Source of the DNA: Streptomyces sp. HUAS MG91
GTDB taxonomy: Bacteria; Actinomycetota; Actinomycetes; Streptomycetales; Streptomycetaceae
Assembly (NCBI RefSeq): GCF_040529335.1
Contig: NZ_CP159534.1
Span: forward strand, 992,001 to 1,056,000
Direction: 5' to 3'
DNA length: 64,000 nt
In this document: positions 8,269 through 16,253 of the stretch, one piece after another
Layout of the letters: every line of letters starts with the position of its first letter
Numbering within the stretch: the stretch's first letter is position 1
The notes under the pieces: generated by a model
What the model saw: only the letters and a program-made list of their open reading frames with translations
Told to the model about the DNA's origin: nothing
Databases searched by the model: none
Translations under genes and position numbers: made by a program

Positions 8269-9313
8269 GCCCCTTCACGTTGTTGCCGAAGGTCCACCCC
8301 TTGGACCCGTCCCAGTTGATCGACCAGGCCATCAGCCCCTTCAGCGCACCGCCGTACGTGTTCCAGGCCTGCGCCACCTGACCGGTCGTCATGTAGCCGC
8401 CACCGGCGCCCGCTTGTGCGGGCAGTCCCGGCACCTGCTTGTCGTAGGGCACCTTGATGGTCGTGCCCTGGACGACGAGTCCCTTGTTCAGGCAGGTGGT
8501 CTGCGCGGTGAAGCCCTGGACGGTGCCGGCGGAGTAGGAGTCGCCGGAGCAGCCGTACATCGACCCGTTGTAGTACTGCATGTTGAGCCACCACAGGCGG
8601 CCGTTGTCCGCGTACTTCTTGATGATCGGGAGGTACGCGCCCCAGATCGAGCCGTAGGTGACGCTGCCGCCGGTGACGTAGGCGGTCTCGGGGGCCATCG
8701 TCAGACCGAATCCGGCCGGCATCCGCGCCAGGACGCCGTCGATGATCCGGATCAGGTTGGACTGGGAGGCGGACAGCTGGGAGATGCTGCCGCTGCCGGT
8801 GAGGCCGGTCTCGATGTCGATGTCGATGCCGTCGAAGTTGTACCGCTTCAGGATCGGGACGATCGTGTCGACGAAACGGTCCGCGACCGTCGTGGAGTTG
8901 AGGTCGATCCCGGCCGTCGCGCCGCCGATCGACATCAGGATCGTCTGGCCCGCGGCCTTGGCCTGACACATCTCGGCCGGGGTCGCGACCTTCACGCCCG
9001 TGTCCATGCCGTCCTCCCACAGCGCCGTGCCGTCGGAGCGGATCACGGGGAAGGCGGCGTTGATGACGTTGTAGCCGTGCTGGGCGATCGCCGGGTCGGT
9101 GATGGGGGTCCAGCCGAAGGGCGGGTGCACGCCGTTGGCGGCGCCGTCCCAGTTCTCCCAGTAGCCCTGGAGGACCTTGCCGGACGGTCTCGGCTTCGTC
9201 GCGCAGGTGTCGGCGGCGGGGGCGGCCGGCGCGGTGACGAGGAGGGTGGTGACGGTCGCTGCCGCGGTGAGGGCGGCGGCGAGGAGGCGGGGGGTACGGG
9301 GACGGAAGGACAT
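8258..9313 (-). CDS. Secreted GH18 chitinase
   Basis: 351 residues. A signal peptide (about 1-34, ending APAAPAAD) precedes a single GH18 barrel with no carbohydrate-binding module. The catalytic motif DGIDIDIE lies at 161-168, with Glu168 as the acid, and the substrate-side motif SIGG at 128-131. It hydrolyses chitin outside the cell. The start at 9313 is the Met before the Arg-rich signal peptide; the longer frame adds a low-complexity Pro stretch. Two 12-bp chitinase-promoter repeats lie about 100-130 bp upstream (9411-9443), so chitin or N-acetylglucosamine control is expected. Confidence 0.95.
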   Translation of the reverse strand: MSFRPRTPRLLAAALTAAATVTTLLVTAPAAPAADTCATKPRPSGKVLQGYWENWDGAANGVHPPFGWTPITDPAIAQHGYNVINAAFPVIRSDGTALWEDGMDTGVKVATPAEMCQAKAAGQTILMSIGGATAGIDLNSTTVADRFVDTIVPILKRYNFDGIDIDIETGLTGSGSISQLSASQSNLIRIIDGVLARMPAGFGLTMAPETAYVTGGSVTYGSIWGAYLPIIKKYADNGRLWWLNMQYYNGSMYGCSGDSYSAGTVQGFTAQTTCLNKGLVVQGTTIKVPYDKQVPGLPAQAGAGGGYMTTGQVAQAWNTYGGALKGLMAWSINWDGSKGWTFGNNVKGLTK

Positions 9314-9410
9314 GGGGGGCTCCCGTGGGGGTCGCTGAACGCCGGACAGGGGTGGGGGTGGGGGTGGGGGTACGGGTGTCTGGTTGTCGCGAGCATGTCG
9401 CACGGTAAAG

Positions 9411-9443
9411 AGGTCCAGACCTTTCGTCAATGGGTCTGGACCA
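9411..9443 (-). promoter_or_regulatory. Paired 12-bp chitinase promoter repeats
   Basis: AGGTCCAGACCT (9411-9422) and GGGTCTGGACCA (9432-9443; minus-strand reading TGGTCCAGACCC) lie 21 bp apart. This is the direct-repeat pair known from Streptomyces chitinase promoters and resembles the DasR dre core (GGTCTAGACC). The spacing of about two helical turns puts both sites on one DNA face. Confidence 0.75.
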
Positions 9444-9525
9444 ATCCGGGACGGATGCGGGACGCGCGGTCGGCGGCGGTTTCCTCACGGCAACGCCCTC
9501 GAAACACCCGCTGCCTACCGTCACC

Positions 9526-9560
9526 CGCACACCGGTCATGGCTGCAACGGCCGGTGTGCG
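9526..9560. promoter_or_regulatory. Inverted repeat upstream of the purine permease
   Basis: Perfect 10-bp arms (CGCACACCGG at 9526-9535, CCGGTGTGCG at 9551-9560) with a 15-base spacer, ending 63 bp before the permease start. It could be an operator or an RNA stem in the 5' leader. Confidence 0.4.
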
Positions 9561-9623
9561 CCGGGCCGTTCGCGGTCCCGGGCGCGAACCAGCCGTCTTC
9601 CACCGAGCTTTCAGGGAGGAACG

Positions 9624-11012
9624 ATGGCTGTCTCCGCGCGCGCCGACGCCCCCGCCGACGTCCCCGCCGACGTCCCCGCCGACCCCGATGCCGTCGCACC
9701 CGCGCCGGGCCCGCACCCCGTGGACGTACGGCCGCCGCTGCGCCGGCTGGTCCCGCTGAGCCTCCAGCACCTGCTGGTCGCGTACGCGGGCATGGCCACG
9801 ATGCCGCTGCTCGTGGGCACCGCACTGCATCTGCCCGAGGACCGGATACGGCTCCTCATCAGCGCCAATCTGCTGGTGAGCGGGCTGGCCACGCTGCTCC
9901 AGTCGCTGGGGCTGAAGGGCTTCGCCGGAGCGCGGCTGCCCCTGGTCATGGGGTCGACGTTCACCGCCATCACCCCGGCGGTGCTCATCGGGCAGGAGCA
10001 CGGACTCGCCGCCGTGTTCGGCGCGACCATCGTGTCGGGTCTGGTGACGCTGGCGGTCGCGCCCTGGTTCGGGCGCTGTCTGCACCTGTTCCCGCCGCTG
10101 GTAACGGGCACGGTGATCGCCGTCATCGGGTTCTCGCTCGTGCCGTCCGCGGCCGGGCTGGTGAGCGGCGGTGAGGGCGGTGGGAAGGCGCTCGCGCTCG
10201 CCGCCGTGACCGTCGTCCTGGTCGTGCTCGTGGAACGGCTCGCGCCGCCCGCCGTCGCCCGGTTCTCGGTGCTCGTCGCGATGGCGGCGGGGACCGCGCT
10301 GGCCGTGCCGATGGGCCTGTTCGACGGCTCGGGGGTGACCGGGGCGGACGCCGTCACGGTGCCCGAGCCCGCCGCGTTCGGGGCGCCCACCTTCGTAGTG
10401 CCCGCCATCGCGGCGATGCTCGTCGTGCAGCTGGTGAACATGGTCGAGTCCGTCGGTGACACCCTCGCCGTCGGCCAGATCGTGGGGCGCGGCGACGACG
10501 CGCCGACCGTGGTGCGGGCGCTGCGCGCGGACGGCGCGTCGACCGTGGTCTCGGGCGCCCTGTCCTCCTTCCCGATCGTGACGTTCGGGCAGTCGGTGGG
10601 CCTGGTCAGCGTGACCCGGGTGATGAGCCGCCATGTGGTGGCGCTGTCGGGGGCGCTGATGGTCGTCCTCGCCTTCGTGCCGGTGCTCGGCGCGGCCGTC
10701 GCGGCCGTTCCGGGGGCGGTGCTCGGCGGGGTGTCGCTCGTCATGTTCGGCACGGTCGGCGCGGTCGGGCTGCGGATCGTCTCCCGGGCCGACCTCACCG
10801 ACTCCCGCAACCTGCTGACGGTGGCCCTCGCGTTCGGGCTCGGCATGATCCCGGTCGGCGCCCCCGACTTCTACGCGCCGCTGCCCTCGTTCGCGCGCAC
10901 GATCCTGGACAGCGGCATCGCCGTCACCGGCATCGTCGCCTTCCTCCTCAACCTGCTGTTCCACCACACACCGGGCCGCCCGCTCCGCCTCCGGAAGGAA
11001 ACCGCGCGATGA
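9624..11012 (+). CDS. NCS2-family purine/xanthine permease
   Basis: 462 residues with about 12-14 membrane segments. The family signature region is visible: SLQHLLVAYAGMATMPLLVG near the start, QLVNMVESVGDTLAVGQIVG in the middle, and GALSSFPIVTFGQSVGLV after it (the family's helix-8 Glu and helix-10 signature positions). It imports nucleobases by cation symport. The start at 9624 has GGGAGGA upstream. The next gene, a purine deaminase-like amidohydrolase, overlaps by 4 bp, so uptake and breakdown are translationally coupled. Confidence 0.9.
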   Translation: MAVSARADAPADVPADVPADPDAVAPAPGPHPVDVRPPLRRLVPLSLQHLLVAYAGMATMPLLVGTALHLPEDRIRLLISANLLVSGLATLLQSLGLKGFAGARLPLVMGSTFTAITPAVLIGQEHGLAAVFGATIVSGLVTLAVAPWFGRCLHLFPPLVTGTVIAVIGFSLVPSAAGLVSGGEGGGKALALAAVTVVLVVLVERLAPPAVARFSVLVAMAAGTALAVPMGLFDGSGVTGADAVTVPEPAAFGAPTFVVPAIAAMLVVQLVNMVESVGDTLAVGQIVGRGDDAPTVVRALRADGASTVVSGALSSFPIVTFGQSVGLVSVTRVMSRHVVALSGALMVVLAFVPVLGAAVAAVPGAVLGGVSLVMFGTVGAVGLRIVSRADLTDSRNLLTVALAFGLGMIPVGAPDFYAPLPSFARTILDSGIAVTGIVAFLLNLLFHHTPGRPLRLRKETAR

Positions 11013-12325
11013 CCATCGACACGATCACCGACGTCACCGTCCTCAGCGGCGGCACCTGGCACGCGGCAACGGACGTCCACCTCGTCGACGGCCGCGTCCA
11101 CGCGCTCGTACCGAAGGGTGAACTGCCGCACGGGGAGCGAGTGCTCGACGGATCCGGCGCCCATCTGACGCCCGGTCTCGTCAACACGCACACCCATCTG
11201 TTCCAGGCCGGGCTGCGCGGCATCGGCGAAGGGCTGCCGCTGCTGTCGTGGCTGAGCGCCGTCGGCGAGGAGGCGGCCCGGCTGACCCCGGAGCGGGCGT
11301 ACTGGACCGCTGCCGCCGCCGCGGCCGAGGCCCTGCGCAGCGGTACGACCACGCTCGTCGAGCACATGTGGCCGCATCCCTCCCCCGAGGTGCACGACGC
11401 GGTGCTGCGGGCGCTGCGGGACAGCGGGGTGCGGGCCGTGCTGTGCCGCGGGGTCGCCGACCGGGCCGACGGCAGCCGCAAGTGGGGCTTCGATCCACGC
11501 CTCATGCAGCCGCTGAAGGAGGCGCTGGCGCACACGGACGAGCTGATCGGGGCCGCGCGCGGCAGCCGCGTGGCGGTCGGGGTGGCCGTGCCCAATCCGC
11601 GCTGTCTGACGCCGGAGGGCATGGCGCTGGTGCGCGCGTACGCCGACGAGCGCGAACTGCCCGTCTCCCTGCACCTGTTGGAGACGACGACCGACGACGC
11701 GATGTGCCGTGAGCACGCCGGGGTCGGCGCCGTCGAGTATCTGGAGCGGGCCGGGTTCCTGTGGGAGCGGCTGCTGGCCGTGCACTGTGTGGAGCTGGAT
11801 GCGGCGGGCCGGGCGACGCTGGCCCGGCACGGGGTCGGTGTCTCGTACAACCCGCTGTCCAACATGCGGCTCGGCTCCGGCATCGCCCCGGTGCCGGACA
11901 TGCTGGAGGCGGGGCTGCGGGTCGGGCTCGGGGTGGACGGCGCCGCGAGCAACGACACCCAGGACATGCTGGAGGCGCTGCGCATCGGCGCGTACCTCCA
12001 GCGTGCCGCGCACCGCAAGGCCGATCTGCTGGGGTTCCCCGAGATGTTCGCGCTGGCCGCGAACGGTGCCAACCGCGTCCTCGGTCTGGAGGAGCGGCCC
12101 GACGGGGTGCGGGTGGGCATGCAGGCGGATCTGGTGCTGCACCGCTTCGACCGGGACTACGCCTGCCTCCCCGTCCGTGATCCGGGGGCCACCCTGCTGA
12201 CCTGTGCGGGCAGCAGGACCGTCGCGGCCGTGCTGGTCGGCGGCGAGGTGCTGGTCCGGGACGGGGAACATGTCCGGCTGCCCGCGCGGGAGTTGGCGGC
12301 CGGGCTCACCTTTACGGCCGCGTAA
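11009..12325 (+). CDS. 8-oxoguanine deaminase-like amidohydrolase (ATZ/TRZ family)
   Basis: 438 residues, an amidohydrolase-superfamily metalloenzyme. Metal ligands are seen as THTH in GLVNTHTHLFQ (about residue 60), a His in LHLLE (about 215), a His in LAVHCVELD (about 255) and an Asp in LGVDGAASND (about 310). The last block, with ASNDTQDMLEALRI, fits 8-oxoguanine/hydroxyatrazine deaminases. The ATGA overlap with the permease indicates a purine salvage or breakdown operon. The exact substrate (8-oxoguanine, guanine or a related compound) is inferred. Confidence 0.85.
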   Translation: MTIDTITDVTVLSGGTWHAATDVHLVDGRVHALVPKGELPHGERVLDGSGAHLTPGLVNTHTHLFQAGLRGIGEGLPLLSWLSAVGEEAARLTPERAYWTAAAAAAEALRSGTTTLVEHMWPHPSPEVHDAVLRALRDSGVRAVLCRGVADRADGSRKWGFDPRLMQPLKEALAHTDELIGAARGSRVAVGVAVPNPRCLTPEGMALVRAYADERELPVSLHLLETTTDDAMCREHAGVGAVEYLERAGFLWERLLAVHCVELDAAGRATLARHGVGVSYNPLSNMRLGSGIAPVPDMLEAGLRVGLGVDGAASNDTQDMLEALRIGAYLQRAAHRKADLLGFPEMFALAANGANRVLGLEERPDGVRVGMQADLVLHRFDRDYACLPVRDPGATLLTCAGSRTVAAVLVGGEVLVRDGEHVRLPARELAAGLTFTAA

Positions 12326-12533
12326 CAGCACGATCCCCGCACGAAACACGGGCCCGGCAGGGTGAGGTCATCGCGTACGACCCCGGAGCACCGGGGACCG
12401 TGCCAGCCCACGGCGCCGGGCCCGGACGGGGTCCGCCGTGACCGTGCCCGCGGACCTCTGTGCGTCCGCGGTGGGGATCGCAGGGGCGGTGACTGCATCC
12501 CGTGGGACCTCACTCCTCAGGAGCGAAACCGCG

Positions 12534-13520
12534 ATGAGCAACAACACCTATCAGCTCGCCGAGTTGGACAAGGAAACCCGGATGGGCGGCGCCGGGACGG
12601 AGACCTCCGACCGCGAGATCCGCCGGATCGACCTCACCGACTTCGACGCCCGCCGGGCCGAGATCACCGAGGAGCTGTGGGCGGCCGCGATCGACATCGG
12701 CTTCTTCCAGCTCGTGAACCACGGCATCGAACAGCCCGTCGTGGACGGGGCGTTCGCCGACGCGGCCCGCTTCTTCGCGCTCCAGGAGGAGACGAAGGCG
12801 CGGCACGGCCTGAAGAAGGGGCTCAACTCCGGCTGGGAGTCGATGACCCAGGTCCGGCCGTCGGTCGGGACGCCGGACCAGAAGGAGTCGTACCAGGTGA
12901 CCCGGCCGCACATGGACGGGCTGTGGCCGGACGACGCGCTGCCCGGCTTCCGGGCCCGTACCCTCGCCTTCGAGGCGCGGTGCCGGGACCTCGCGATGCG
13001 CGTCCTGGGCTGCTTCGCCGACAAGTTGGGACTGCCGGAAGGATTCTTCGCGCGGGCCCACGACCCCGAGAGCACGCAGTACCAGTCGACGCTGCGGATG
13101 CTCCACTACTTCGCCGTACCCGAGGACGCCGAGATCCCCGCGAACGTGTGGCGGGCGGGCGCGCACACCGACTTCGACTGTCTGACGCTGCTGTTCCAGC
13201 GCAACGGGCAGGGCGGTCTCCAGGTGTGCCCCGGTAAGGAGGCCGAGGCACAGGAGTGGACGCCGGTGGAGCCAGCCGACGATGTCATCACCTGCAACAT
13301 CGGCGACATGCTGATGCGGTGGAGCGACGACCGGCTGCCGTCCAACTTCCACCGGGTGAAGTCACCGGGGCCCGGAGACGACCGGTCGGCGCGCCACAGC
13401 ATCGCGTTCTTCGCGCAGGCCGACCGGGACGCGGTGATCGAGGGGCCCCAGCGGCGCTATCCGCCGATCACCGCCGCCGACTACATCCAGCAGCGCATCG
13501 CCGCCAACTTCGCCCGATAG
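12534..13520 (+). CDS. 2-oxoglutarate/Fe(II) oxygenase (isopenicillin N synthase family)
   Basis: 328 residues with the DIOX_N part first (IDLTDFDARRAEITEELW, GFFQLVNHGI) and the Fe(II) core after it. The metal triad is HTDFD (His and Asp) and the His of LPSNFHRV; the 2-oxoglutarate-binding Arg is in RHSIAFF. It is a soluble oxygenase of unknown substrate. It lies 208 bp after the amidohydrolase on the same strand, and I infer a role in purine metabolism from that setting. The start at 12534 is preceded by CAGGAG. Confidence 0.9.
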   Translation: MSNNTYQLAELDKETRMGGAGTETSDREIRRIDLTDFDARRAEITEELWAAAIDIGFFQLVNHGIEQPVVDGAFADAARFFALQEETKARHGLKKGLNSGWESMTQVRPSVGTPDQKESYQVTRPHMDGLWPDDALPGFRARTLAFEARCRDLAMRVLGCFADKLGLPEGFFARAHDPESTQYQSTLRMLHYFAVPEDAEIPANVWRAGAHTDFDCLTLLFQRNGQGGLQVCPGKEAEAQEWTPVEPADDVITCNIGDMLMRWSDDRLPSNFHRVKSPGPGDDRSARHSIAFFAQADRDAVIEGPQRRYPPITAADYIQQRIAANFAR

Positions 13521-13560
13521 GAGGGTGACAACGCTGCCGGCCCCGGGCTCGACCTCGCCT

Positions 13561-14424
13561 TCAACGGCGCCCGTTCGGGCCCTGCCCCGAACGGGCGCGT
13601 GGAGGCTCCGCGCGGATCCGGTCCAGCCACTCCGTGCCCAGACTGCGCCCGTCCGGCAACTGGTCGTCCCGGTCCCAGCGCCACGTCGTGATGATCGCGA
13701 GCACCAGGACCCGGCAGTCGTGCAACAAGCCGGGGTCGAGCTCCGGGCAGTGCTCGGCGACGTCGTCGGGGGCGTGGGCGAAGTCGAACTCGACCGGCCC
13801 CCGGCACACCGTCTCCAGGTCGATGAAGAGCGGGCCGTGCCGGGTGGCGAGGAGGTTGCCCGGGTGCGGCTCGCCGTGCAGCAGCTGCTCGGGGGCGCCG
13901 CGCCCGGTGATCGCCCGGCAGCGGTCGTCCAGGGTGTCGCCGAGCAGCCGCCGGTCGGCGTCGCCGAGCGCGGGCGTGCGCTCGCGGTCGGCGACGAGGC
14001 TCCGGGCCTGCGCGACCCGCTCGGTGAAGTGCGGTGCGGGAACGTCCAGTCGACGCATCCCGAGGTGCAACTGCCGTAGCGCGTCCGCGTAGTCGCGCGG
14101 CCCGATCTCCGCCGGAGCCCCGGACTCGTAGTAGGTCCACAGGGTGACCACGAAGCCGTCCCGCTCGTGAACGGCCGGCGCCACTCTGGGGTCGAGGGCG
14201 GCGACCGGGCAGCCGGCCCCGGTGAGCCGTCGCGCTAGCTCGATCTCGGACCGGGCGCTCCGGTCGGCCGCGGGTGCCACCCGGGCCAGCACGTCGCCCG
14301 GCAGCAGCCGCAGCGTGAGCTTGTTCGAGTTCTGGAGGACGGTCGCGTCGTCGGCCGCCAGGCCGAGTGACGAGGCGATCGCCTTCGCCGCGGGCACCGC
14401 CCGCGCCACCTCCGACGCCAGCAT
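13561..14424 (-). CDS. Phosphotransferase (APH / choline-kinase fold)
   Basis: 287 residues from the ATG at 14424 (GAGAGGGG upstream; a longer start at 14493 is possible). The kinase-like core shows LLHGEPHPGNLL (the Brenner-type catalytic loop; the usual D is E here) and FIDLETVCRGPVEFDFA (the metal-binding DFG-like segment, Asp of IDLE). The substrate could be an aminoglycoside, choline, homoserine or another small alcohol; it cannot be told from sequence. The D-to-E change in the catalytic HGD motif is also seen in some relatives. It is transcribed away from the DinB gene. Confidence 0.8.
   Translation of the reverse strand: MLASEVARAVPAAKAIASSLGLAADDATVLQNSNKLTLRLLPGDVLARVAPAADRSARSEIELARRLTGAGCPVAALDPRVAPAVHERDGFVVTLWTYYESGAPAEIGPRDYADALRQLHLGMRRLDVPAPHFTERVAQARSLVADRERTPALGDADRRLLGDTLDDRCRAITGRGAPEQLLHGEPHPGNLLATRHGPLFIDLETVCRGPVEFDFAHAPDDVAEHCPELDPGLLHDCRVLVLAIITTWRWDRDDQLPDGRSLGTEWLDRIRAEPPRARSGQGPNGRR
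13567..13598. terminator. Bidirectional terminator hairpin
   Basis: Perfect 13-bp arms (GCGCCCGTTCGGG at 13567-13579, CCCGAACGGGCGC at 13586-13598) and a 6-base loop between the converging oxygenase and phosphotransferase genes. The stem is formed by the last codons of the phosphotransferase gene. Confidence 0.75.
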
Positions 14425-14536
14425 CGTCGCGTGCCCCTCTCGCCTCGGCCCACCCGCCCTGCGCACCCCGCGCACGGTACCCGGTACGGTCACCGGACGC
14501 GCGTACGACGTCAGGTCTCACCACGAAGGACACCTC

Positions 14537-15046
14537 ATGACCACCGACACCCGGGTAGGACCTCCGCACTTCGGGACGGAACGCGACACGCTGCGCGCCT
14601 TCCTCGACTACCACCGCGCGACCCTAGCCATGAAGTGCGAGGGCCTGACGGACGAGGAGCTGCGACAGCGGTCGATGGCGCCGTCCACGCTGTCGCTGCT
14701 CGGCCTGGTGCGGCACATGGCGGAGGTCGAACGCGCCTGGTTCCGCCGGGTGTTCGAGGACCACGACGCGCCCATGGTCTGGTCCGACGAGGTCGACTTC
14801 CAGGCGGCGTACGACGCGAGCGCCTCGACCCGCGCCGAGGCGTTCACGGCGTGGGAGGCCGAGGTGGAGACGTCCCGGCGGATCGAGCGGGAGGCCGCTT
14901 CCCTGGATGTCGCCGGGCATCAGCCGCGCTGGGGCGAGGACGTGTCGCTGCGGATGGTGATGGTGCACGTGCTCCTGGAGTACGGTCGGCACAACGGGCA
15001 CGCCGACTTCCTGCGCGAGGGCGTCGACGGCACGGTGGGCGCCTGA
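14537..15046 (+). CDS. DinB family protein (DUF664)
   Basis: 169 residues, a four-helix DinB-type protein of the DUF664 branch. Putative metal histidines are at LVRHMAEVERAWF, in the middle, and LLEYGRHNGHADFLRE at the end; the H..GH.D spacing is typical. The start at 14537 has AAGGA 6 bases upstream. It is probably a metal-dependent thiol transferase-like protein; its substrate is unknown. Confidence 0.88.
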   Translation: MTTDTRVGPPHFGTERDTLRAFLDYHRATLAMKCEGLTDEELRQRSMAPSTLSLLGLVRHMAEVERAWFRRVFEDHDAPMVWSDEVDFQAAYDASASTRAEAFTAWEAEVETSRRIEREAASLDVAGHQPRWGEDVSLRMVMVHVLLEYGRHNGHADFLREGVDGTVGA

Positions 15047-15140
15047 CCGGCACCGGACCCGCGCCCGAAGCGGGGACCGCCGTACCCGGGCCCATGGGCG
15101 ACGGCGGCCCGCGCTCGCGCAGGCGGGCACCCCCGCACCC

Positions 15141-16253
15141 TCACTGCGTGTGGATCGCCCCCTGCCCCGCGACCAGCGGGGCCCCGCTCCCGCCGCGCCG
15201 CACCGCCACGATCTCCGCGCCGATGGACACCGCGGTCTCCTCGGGCGTGCGGCCGCCGAGGTCGAGGCCGATCGGTGAGCGCAGCCGGGACAGCTCCCGC
15301 GGGGTCACGCCCGCCTCGCGCAGGCGCTGCGACCGGTCGGCGTGCGTGCGCCGAGATCCCATCGCGCCCACGTACGCCACGGGCAGCCGCAGCGCCACCT
15401 CAAGCAGCGGCACGTCGAACTTGGCGTCGTGCGTCAGGACGCACAGCACCGTCCGCTCGTCGGTCGCCGTGGCCCGCAGATAGCGGTCGGGCCACTCGAC
15501 GACGACCTCGTCGGCCTCCGGGAAGCGGGCCCGCGTCGCGAACACGGGACGCGCGTCGCACAGGGTCACATGGAACCCGAGCAGCTTGCCCACGCGCACC
15601 AGCGCCCCGGCGAAGTCCACGGCGCCGAACACGATCATCCGGGCGGGCGGCACGCTCGACTCGACGAACAGGGTGACGTCCGCGCCGCAGCGCGCCGAGC
15701 TCTCCGGGACCGCGCAGACTCCGGTGCGCCCGAGGTCGAGGAGGGCGCGGGCCTGCGCGGCGAGCCCGGCGTCGTCGGCGGAGCCCAGGGAGCCCTCCGC
15801 CGACCCGTCGGGGCGTACGAGGAGCAGCCCGCCGGAGTCGACCAGCGGCGCGGGCCCGTCGAGGACCCGGGCCAGGGCCACCGCCTCGCCGCGCGCCGCG
15901 AGCGCGAGGGCGGCCTCCACCGTCGTACGGGACGCGGAACCGGCGCGGACGGGGACGACGTGGACCTCGACGACTCCCCCGCAGGACAGGCCCACGGCGA
16001 ACGCGTCGTCGTCGCTGTACCCGAAGCTCTCCCGCACCGGCGTGCCGTCCGCGAGGGCCTGTTCGCACAGCTCGTAGACCGCGCCCTCGACGCAGCCGCC
16101 GGAGACCGAGCCGATGACTTCGCCCGCGGTGTCGACGGCGAGGGCCGCGCCCGGCGGGCGGGGTGCGCTGCCGCTCACCGAGACGACGGTGGCGACGGCG
16201 AACTCCCGCCCCTGGGCGACCCATTCGGCCAGTTCGGCGGCCAGGTCAAGCAT
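15141..16253 (-). CDS. XdhC/PaoD-type molybdenum cofactor maturation protein
   Basis: 370 residues. The N-terminal XdhC/CoxI domain has VSGSAPRPPGAALAVD, SVSGGCVEGAVYE and LSCGGVVEV. A linker follows, then a Rossmann-like C-terminal domain (IVFGAVDFAGALVRVGKLLG, YVGAMGSRRTHADR, SPIGLDLGGRTPEETAVSI). It binds and sulfurates the Mo cofactor and inserts it into the large subunit. It overlaps the large-subunit gene by 8 bp, in the place PaoD has after PaoABC in E. coli. Confidence 0.92.
   Translation of the reverse strand: MLDLAAELAEWVAQGREFAVATVVSVSGSAPRPPGAALAVDTAGEVIGSVSGGCVEGAVYELCEQALADGTPVRESFGYSDDDAFAVGLSCGGVVEVHVVPVRAGSASRTTVEAALALAARGEAVALARVLDGPAPLVDSGGLLLVRPDGSAEGSLGSADDAGLAAQARALLDLGRTGVCAVPESSARCGADVTLFVESSVPPARMIVFGAVDFAGALVRVGKLLGFHVTLCDARPVFATRARFPEADEVVVEWPDRYLRATATDERTVLCVLTHDAKFDVPLLEVALRLPVAYVGAMGSRRTHADRSQRLREAGVTPRELSRLRSPIGLDLGGRTPEETAVSIGAEIVAVRRGGSGAPLVAGQGAIHTQ

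Noticed and set aside
8241..10967. 908-residue minus-strand frame across chitinase and permease
   Set aside because: It covers two recognised genes in other frames and gives a Gln/His/Arg-rich product with no family features.
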